Shown: piece by piece, positions 25,071 through 28,673 of the stretch
Layout: each line of letters opens with the position of its first letter
Numbering within the stretch: position 1 is the first letter of the stretch
NCBI GenBank assembly: GCA_017471085.1
Contig: JAFUWW010000003.1
Coordinates: 1 to 28,673 of the forward strand
Source: Bacteroidales bacterium
GTDB taxonomy: Bacteria; Bacteroidota; Bacteroidia; Bacteroidales; UBA932
Direction of reading: 5' to 3'
Length of the DNA stretch: 28,673 bases
Program-made: the position numbers and the translations under genes
Notes under the pieces: generated by a model
Seen by the model: only the letters and a program-made list of their open reading frames with translations
Database searches by the model: none
Told to the model about the DNA's origin: nothing

Positions 25071-26120
25071 ATGAAACCGATTCGTCTTTTTATCTTGGTC
25101 GGGCTGCTGCTGGTCAGCGGGAGCCTGGCGGCACAGGAAAACAATTCCAATTTCGCCACGCAGCAGGTGGACCGCAAGGTCGAGAGTCTGCTGCTGATCG
25201 AGCGGCTGGGTGATATCGCCTATGTCGATGTCGTGCGTCTGGCCGGGCCGCCGCCGGCGTATCGGAAAGAGACGGGGACGGCTTTTAAAGACTCGTTGCT
25301 CGGCAACCAGCTGAAATTCTACTCCTATGTGTTCATTCCCAAAAGCACGAAGCAGAACAAGAAGTATCCGCTGCTGGTGTATCCGCATGGGGGTGTTCAC
25401 AGCAACTTCACGACCGTATCGGTCCATATCCTCAGGGAGATGCTCTCGCAAGGCTATATCGTGATAGCGCCGGATTATCGCGGCAGCACGGGTTATGGGC
25501 GGAGTTTCTACGAGAACATCGATTATGGCGGCTTGGAGAACGAAGATGTGATGGCATCGCGCGATTATATGGTAGAAAGTTATGATATCGTGGATCCGGA
25601 TAGGGTAGGCCTCGTCGGCTGGAGCCATGGCGGCATGATCACACTGATGAATCTTACGCGCTATCCTGACAAATTCGCCTGCGGCTATGCCGGTGTGCCG
25701 GTCAGCGACGTGGGATACCGCCTGAGTTACCAGACCCCTGAGTACTCCCACAACTATACGGTAGAATATCACATCGGTGCCACGCCCGAGGAGAAGCCGG
25801 AAGAATATGCACGCCGCTCCCCCGTGACCTACGCGAAGCAACTCCGCAAACCGCTGCGCATAACTACTTGTATGAATGACGACGACGTGAGCGTGACGGA
25901 AGTCCAGCGGATGATCGATTCCCTGACCTTCCACCATCGGGATTTCGAATGCAAAGTATTCCCCAAGATGCCTGGCGCCCACGCCTTCGAGCGCATCGAC
26001 TCGATGGAAGCCTGCGAGATCCGCCTCGACACCTACGCCTTCCTCGCCCGCTATCTCAACCCTCCCAAACCCATCCGCACCATCAAGGACCTGCGGAAGG
26101 CGGGGTATCTGTACCACTGA
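25071..26120 (+). CDS. Secreted S9-type (prolyl oligopeptidase-like) alpha/beta hydrolase, transposon cargo
   Basis: From ATG 25071 the protein has 349 residues with a signal peptide (MKPIRLFILVGLLLVSGSLA, cut near AAQ). The alpha/beta-hydrolase core shows YPLLVYPHGG, APDYRGSTGYG, nucleophile GWSHGG (S185), acid in CMNDDD (about D270-272) and catalytic His in PGAHAFE (H304). There is no beta-propeller, so it is shorter than classic prolyl oligopeptidases. The earlier in-frame start at 25020 lies in the IS30 end and would hide the signal peptide. It begins 18 bases after the IS30 right-end repeat, so no native promoter remains and expression may depend on the element. Confidence 0.88.
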   Translation: MKPIRLFILVGLLLVSGSLAAQENNSNFATQQVDRKVESLLLIERLGDIAYVDVVRLAGPPPAYRKETGTAFKDSLLGNQLKFYSYVFIPKSTKQNKKYPLLVYPHGGVHSNFTTVSVHILREMLSQGYIVIAPDYRGSTGYGRSFYENIDYGGLENEDVMASRDYMVESYDIVDPDRVGLVGWSHGGMITLMNLTRYPDKFACGYAGVPVSDVGYRLSYQTPEYSHNYTVEYHIGATPEEKPEEYARRSPVTYAKQLRKPLRITTCMNDDDVSVTEVQRMIDSLTFHHRDFECKVFPKMPGAHAFERIDSMEACEIRLDTYAFLARYLNPPKPIRTIKDLRKAGYLYH

Positions 26121-26232
26121 CGGTGGCAGGGATGGCGGAATGTGCAGATGGAGAAGAAGCTTAGTTCACATTTCTTACCAGACGGACAGCGTCTCCATAT
26201 TGAAAATAAGTATCCACATTGGTGCATACTTG
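26121..26232 (+). other. Cargo tail, no gene seen
   Basis: The segment between the peptidase stop and the second IS30 end holds no convincing gene. ATGGAGA (26148-26154) and TCTCCAT (26191-26197) form a distant inverted repeat, and AAGTAT/ATACTT repeats lie near 26208-26232. No clear terminator was found. Confidence 0.4.
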
Positions 26233-26269
26233 CATTTTGAAGTGTGTTGCACTTCTAATTAGAATTCAC
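26233..26269 (+). repeat. IS30 right end, copy 2 (orphan end)
   Basis: This segment is nearly identical to 25017-25053 (two mismatches in 37 bases) and in the same orientation, but has no transposase before it. It marks the far side of the peptidase gene and ends 15 bases before the right IS4-type terminal repeat. Confidence 0.85.
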
Positions 26270-26302
26270 CATATCAATTATTTTTCACTTGCGAAACTTG
26301 AG

Positions 26303-26310
26303 TTATTCTT
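26303..26310. repeat. Target-site duplication, right copy
   Basis: TTATTCTT directly follows the right 18-base terminal inverted repeat and matches 22409-22416 exactly. Confidence 0.85.
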
Positions 26311-26319
26311 TACTCATTG

Positions 26320-26327
26320 CAAAGATA
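26320..26327 (-). promoter_or_regulatory. Stranded promoter box of the 129-residue gene
   Basis: On the minus strand TATCTTTG (26327-26320) is a perfect -7 box pointing toward the transposon. Joining the flanks at one TTATTCTT copy puts it about 20 bases before the ATG at 22404. It now reads into the right end of the element, where it may make antisense RNA to the peptidase. Confidence 0.55.
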
Positions 26328-26338
26328 ACTATTAATTC

Positions 26339-27916
26339 TCAAGCATACGAATGCATGCCGCCCAGAATCAGGTTTACGCCGAAGTATGTAATCAGTACGC
26401 AGAGGAAGGCGCCGATGGTGTACCAGTGGAAGAAACGGGCGCTGCGGAAGGGTTTGAGCGCACCGCCGTGCAGGGTGAACGAATACACCAGCAGGGTGAC
26501 GAGCGCCCAGGTCTCCTTGGGATCCCAGGCCCAGTAGCTGCCCCAGGAGATATTGGCCCACACCGCGCCCAGGAACGTGCCGGACGTGAGCAGGAACACC
26601 GCCGGATACAGGACCACCAGGCTCACGTCCATCAGCTTTTCACTGACCTCCCGGGAGGGGACGGCCACGCCCATGATCCCGTTGAAGGCCACCAGGCCGA
26701 AGAGCGTGTAGGACATCATCATGCTCAGCACGTGGAGGGACAGCAGGGGAGACTGCAGCACCGGCATCAGGGGCGTTATCTGAAGACCCGCGCCGTCACG
26801 GCTGGCCAGCAGCATCGTGAACCCCGAAAGCAGGAACCCAAGCGGCTGGATCAGCGGGAACCGCCTGTACAGCAGCAGGACAGCCAACGTGGCGAACCAT
26901 GCCATGAGCATCATCACGTTGTATCGGCCTACATAGGGACCGGTGCCGGACACGTACCAGCGCAGGCCGATGACCAGCGTCAGGTACAGCCACATGAGCA
27001 GCGCCACCACCGCCCCGGCGGTGAGCACCCACGCGGGATACTTCCTCTTTTTGGAGATCAGGACCAGCCCCGCTACAAAGAGCACGATACCCAGGGTCAG
27101 ACAAACCATCGCCTGCACCCGCGGCAGGCCGACGGAGACATAAAGCTGTTCGGCCGTGGATATTCCCTCCTGCACATCGACGGGCCGGGCGCTGGCCGAC
27201 TGGGAAGGAAGCAGAGCGAACAAGGCCACCGCAGCCGTGAATGAGGCCACCCGCCGGAGGGCCGCGCGGAAAGCTGTATCCTTCTCGGAGAAGAAGCCGA
27301 TCATCGAGATGAGCAGCAGCAGGTAACCCGCATAGGTGATGCCTACGCCCCACGGATCGTGGCTCACGGCCAGGATGCTGCCTTTGCCGTCCTCGTCATA
27401 ATCGGCCTGGTAGAAACGGTATCCCTTATACTTGCCGATATTGTTCATGGAAATGTGCACCGCCTTCCCTTCCGGCAGGAAAACCACGTCGGAACTGTAG
27501 TCCGACGGCATTTTGGAGCCAGGATGATAGTCAATGGCAAAGCTGTCCAACCGGATGCGGAAGGGGAGGGTGGCCGGGGACTCATCTTCCATCTCGAAGG
27601 CAGAGGAGGTTTCTCCTTCCCGCAGATGGATGCTGCCGCTGGTGCCGGACAGATAAGTGACCAGCGCACCGGAGAGGATCACCGCCAGAGCGGCATGGAT
27701 GCCCATGGTGAACAGTTTCCGGGGCGTTCCGCGCCGGATCAGGAAAATGAGGCCGCAGACGGCCGTCATGGCCCATAACACCAGGAAAAGGGGATTGTGG
27801 TACACCCAGCGGAATGCCGCGGCGTTGCCGCTGAATTTTTCCACAAACGTGGCGGCCATCATCATCACGATGAGCGCCGCCATGGCGCAATAGGAGAGAT
27901 ACTTTGTCAGTTTCAT
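26339..27916 (-). CDS. ccsBA: Cytochrome c biogenesis protein, CcsB(ResB)-CcsA fusion (System II)
   Basis: The 525-residue protein has an N-terminal ResB-like part (about 1-215) with membrane helices and a periplasmic domain (SGSIHLREGE through RFYQADYDEDGKGSILAVSH). The C-terminal CcsA part (about 265-525) carries heme-handling WGSYWAWDPKETW (458-470) and conserved His in LLSLHVLSMMMSY (H395) and near 483. It ends YFGVNLILGGMHSYA. System II proteins move heme across the membrane and attach it to CxxCH motifs. A cytochrome-like gene tail lies one base upstream, which supports a cytochrome operon. The 129-residue gene originally followed it downstream. Confidence 0.88.
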   Translation of the reverse strand: MKLTKYLSYCAMAALIVMMMAATFVEKFSGNAAAFRWVYHNPLFLVLWAMTAVCGLIFLIRRGTPRKLFTMGIHAALAVILSGALVTYLSGTSGSIHLREGETSSAFEMEDESPATLPFRIRLDSFAIDYHPGSKMPSDYSSDVVFLPEGKAVHISMNNIGKYKGYRFYQADYDEDGKGSILAVSHDPWGVGITYAGYLLLLISMIGFFSEKDTAFRAALRRVASFTAAVALFALLPSQSASARPVDVQEGISTAEQLYVSVGLPRVQAMVCLTLGIVLFVAGLVLISKKRKYPAWVLTAGAVVALLMWLYLTLVIGLRWYVSGTGPYVGRYNVMMLMAWFATLAVLLLYRRFPLIQPLGFLLSGFTMLLASRDGAGLQITPLMPVLQSPLLSLHVLSMMMSYTLFGLVAFNGIMGVAVPSREVSEKLMDVSLVVLYPAVFLLTSGTFLGAVWANISWGSYWAWDPKETWALVTLLVYSFTLHGGALKPFRSARFFHWYTIGAFLCVLITYFGVNLILGGMHSYA

Positions 27917-27917
27917 T

Positions 27918-27998
27918 TTATATGGAGTCGATAAACTTCACAACGGCGTCGCGGTCTTCCTTGGAAAGACGGAGAGCATTTCTGCGGAAGAATATGCG
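27918..27998 (-). pseudogene. C-terminal remnant of a probable c-type cytochrome / di-heme peroxidase-like gene
   Basis: On the minus strand the last 26 codons read IFFRRNALRLSKEDRDAVVK and FIDSI before TAA (27920-27918). The LSKEDRDAVVKFIDSI end is typical of di-heme oxidoreductases and other c-type cytochromes. The frame meets a TGA at 28001-27999 and the upstream body is missing. Its position one base before ccsBA fits a cytochrome gene served by that assembly factor. The family call is tentative because only the tail remains. Confidence 0.5.
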
Positions 27999-28018
27999 TC
28001 ACTTTTGCTGCTAAAGCC

Positions 28019-28300
28019 GTGCCACATAATTGCTTAAGCGATAAAGCTTGTGAGTCCCTTATCTTAGAGGCTCTAGACGATCATAAAGAGTTCTCCAGGA
28101 AGGAAATCAACGAGTTGCTTGTTAAATCCTTATCGGATATGCTAACGGAGCAAGCCGCACCATTCGTAATTTACAAACTGTCATTTCCTGAGCAAATCAA
28201 TCTCAAAACACAACGATGTTTGCCAAATGTTTGCCAAGTAACGAAAAATACGCCCTCTAGATATCTAGAAAACGTATTACTGTGCCTCGGGCGGATATAG
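28019..28300 (+). pseudogene. Broken winged-helix C-terminal fragment (AlbA/RecG-like ATP-binding family)
   Basis: The segment LSDKACESLILEALDDHKEF, SRKEINELLVKSLSDMLTEQ fits the C-terminal winged-helix of Bacteroidetes ATP-binding proteins of the AlbA_2 type. After LTEQ the homologous residues (SRTIRNLQTVIS) continue in another frame near 28155-28190, so a frameshift is present. The N-terminal body is absent. No start codon with a leader is seen, and base composition is AT-richer than to the left. ATGTTTGCCAA is tandemly duplicated at 28216-28237. Confidence 0.45.
28247..28278. repeat. Nested palindrome
   Basis: A perfect 12-base palindrome CTAGATATCTAG (28257-28268) lies inside an outer inverted repeat AATACG (28247-28252) and CGTATT (28273-28278). 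It could be a recombination or binding site; no partner copy is in the window. Confidence 0.4.
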
Positions 28301-28400
28301 CCATATCGGGGATTACCGTGAGTTGTCAATTCTTACCGAATAAACTGGTTTTTAGTAGATTCAATTCATATACGGTGAGTTGAAATAATACTCGGAAAAG

Positions 28401-28506
28401 GAGACCGAAAGTGACCGAAAAGTAGGGAAGGTGACCGAAAAGTAGGGAAGGTGACCGAAAAGTAGGGAAGGTGACCGAAAAGTAGGGAAGGTGACCGAAA
28501 GTGACC
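28401..28506 (+). repeat. 20-base tandem repeat, about 4.5 copies
   Basis: Four identical units GTGACCGAAAAGTAGGGAAG occupy 28411-28490. Half-units follow (28491-28500, then GTGACC) and precede (28401-28410, GAGACCGAAA). There are no spacers. The unit length is not a multiple of three, so the minus-strand open frame through it (28326-28562) is a by-product. It lies about 90 bases upstream of the AAA+ gene. Confidence 0.9.
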
Positions 28507-28519
28507 AAATTTAAGGGCT

Positions 28520-28551
28520 GGTCCACAATTTTGCGGTCCACAATTTTGTGG
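28520..28551 (+). promoter_or_regulatory. Tandem operator-like repeats upstream of the AAA+ gene
   Basis: GGTCCACAATTTTG occurs twice (28520-28533 and 28535-28548), 15 bases apart. The second copy continues to CCACAATTTTGTGG, a 6-base inverted repeat around TT; the first differs by one base. The second copy overlaps the -33 TTTG of the promoter, which is the expected place for a repressor site. Confidence 0.6.
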
Positions 28552-28575
28552 AGCAGAAACAAAATGCTATATTTG
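28545..28575 (+). promoter_or_regulatory. Promoter of the AAA+ ATPase gene
   Basis: TTTG (28545-28548), 19 bases and TATATTTG (28568-28575) are a perfect Bacteroidetes promoter. The ATG at 28589 lies 13 bases after the -7 box, giving a very short leader. Confidence 0.7.
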
Positions 28576-28588
28576 CAAAAAAAGATAT

Positions 28589-28673
28589 ATGAGCAAGCCT
28601 TTTGTATATGGAACCGCTGTATTTGGGGAGAACTTTACCGACAGGAAGACGGAGACCAGACACCTTAAAATGA
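28589..28673 (+). CDS. AAA+ ATPase, N-terminus only (3' end outside window)
   Basis: The 28 residues visible begin MSKPFVYGTAVFGENFTDRK and continue TETRHLK. The NPFVYG-x-x-V-x-G-x-x-F-x-DR-E pattern is the typical start of the archaeal-type AAA+ ATPase group (PF01637-like) found widely in Bacteroidetes, just before the Walker A region. Such ATPases are mobile and of mostly unknown role. The gene has a strong promoter and repeated upstream sites, and follows a junction with broken genes, which fits a recently acquired cassette. The Walker motifs are beyond the window. Confidence 0.6.
   Translation, partial: MSKPFVYGTAVFGENFTDRKTETRHLKM

Larger units (their letters stand above)
22417..26302. 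mobile_element. Nested composite transposon: IS4-type ends enclosing IS4 transposase, IS30 element and S9 peptidase
   Basis: CTCAAGTTTCGCAAGTGA (22417-22434) and its exact reverse complement (26285-26302) form 18-base terminal inverted repeats. TTATTCTT flanks both ends as an 8-base direct repeat. The IS4 transposase stop is two bases inside the left repeat, so these are most likely its own ends. Between the transposase promoter region and the right end lie a complete IS30-family element, a secreted peptidase gene and a second IS30 right end. Either the IS30/peptidase block inserted into an IS4 element, or the whole 3.9 kb moved as a unit. Confidence 0.85.

Noticed and set aside
28401..28506. 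CRISPR array
   Set aside because: The 20-base units are directly contiguous with no spacers, and no cas genes are near.
28326..28562. Minus-strand protein of 78 residues across the tandem repeat
   Set aside because: The repeat period is not a multiple of three and the residues merely cycle through frames; it also covers the promoter of the AAA+ gene.

Overview
The window reads as a stretch of a Bacteroidales chromosome, probably from an uncultured gut or rumen lineage. Three things point there. Promoters repeatedly match the Bacteroidetes form (TTTG, about 19 bases, TAnnTTTG). The gene content is typical of the phylum: a TonB-linked outer-membrane beta-barrel, a GH10 xylanase fused to an esterase, TPR-LuxR regulators, a CcsBA cytochrome c assembly protein and an IS4351-like IS30 element. 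Most genes are GC-rich; the last ~650 bases are visibly AT-richer and look acquired.

Layout. 1-228: tail of an AraC-type regulator. 269-628: tRNA-Gln and tRNA-Met on the minus strand with promoter and terminators. 742-7559: a tight six-gene plus-strand cluster (nitroreductase, two halves of a heterodimeric ABC exporter, an outer-membrane-like protein, a CyuA-type cysteine desulfidase, a small EF-hand/amphipathic-helix protein) closed by a hairpin terminator. 7695-9842: secreted xylanase-esterase. 9940-12710: operon of SPFH protein, 54-residue Arc-like protein, YfcC-type carrier and a secreted YKSDA-repeat protein. 12693-13906: two minus-strand envelope genes. 14094-17047: two paralogous LuxR-type HTH genes around a secreted zinc-ribbon/OmpA protein, with a ~108-base foldback sequence between. 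17124-18421: AbrB-like regulator and membrane acyltransferase. 18422-18673: decayed lipoprotein fragment. 18756-21996: divergent pair of an unusual regulator and an outer-membrane receptor.

22409-26310 is the most notable structure. An 18-base perfect terminal inverted repeat flanked by an 8-base direct repeat (TTATTCTT) encloses 3,886 bases. Inside are an IS4-family transposase, a complete IS30-family element, a secreted S9-type peptidase and a second copy of the IS30 right end. The peptidase is thus bracketed by two near-identical IS30 ends, nested in an IS4-type element. The insertion lies in the short leader between a TATCTTTG promoter box (26320-26327) and the small gene at 22015-22404, separating promoter from gene by about 3.9 kb.

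26339-27998: CcsBA and the tail of a probable cytochrome gene, ended by a junction. 28019-28300 is a broken winged-helix fragment. 28401-28551 holds a 20-base tandem repeat and two 14-base direct repeats upstream of an AAA+ ATPase gene that runs off the window. All functional calls rest on motif recognition by eye; no database search was run.
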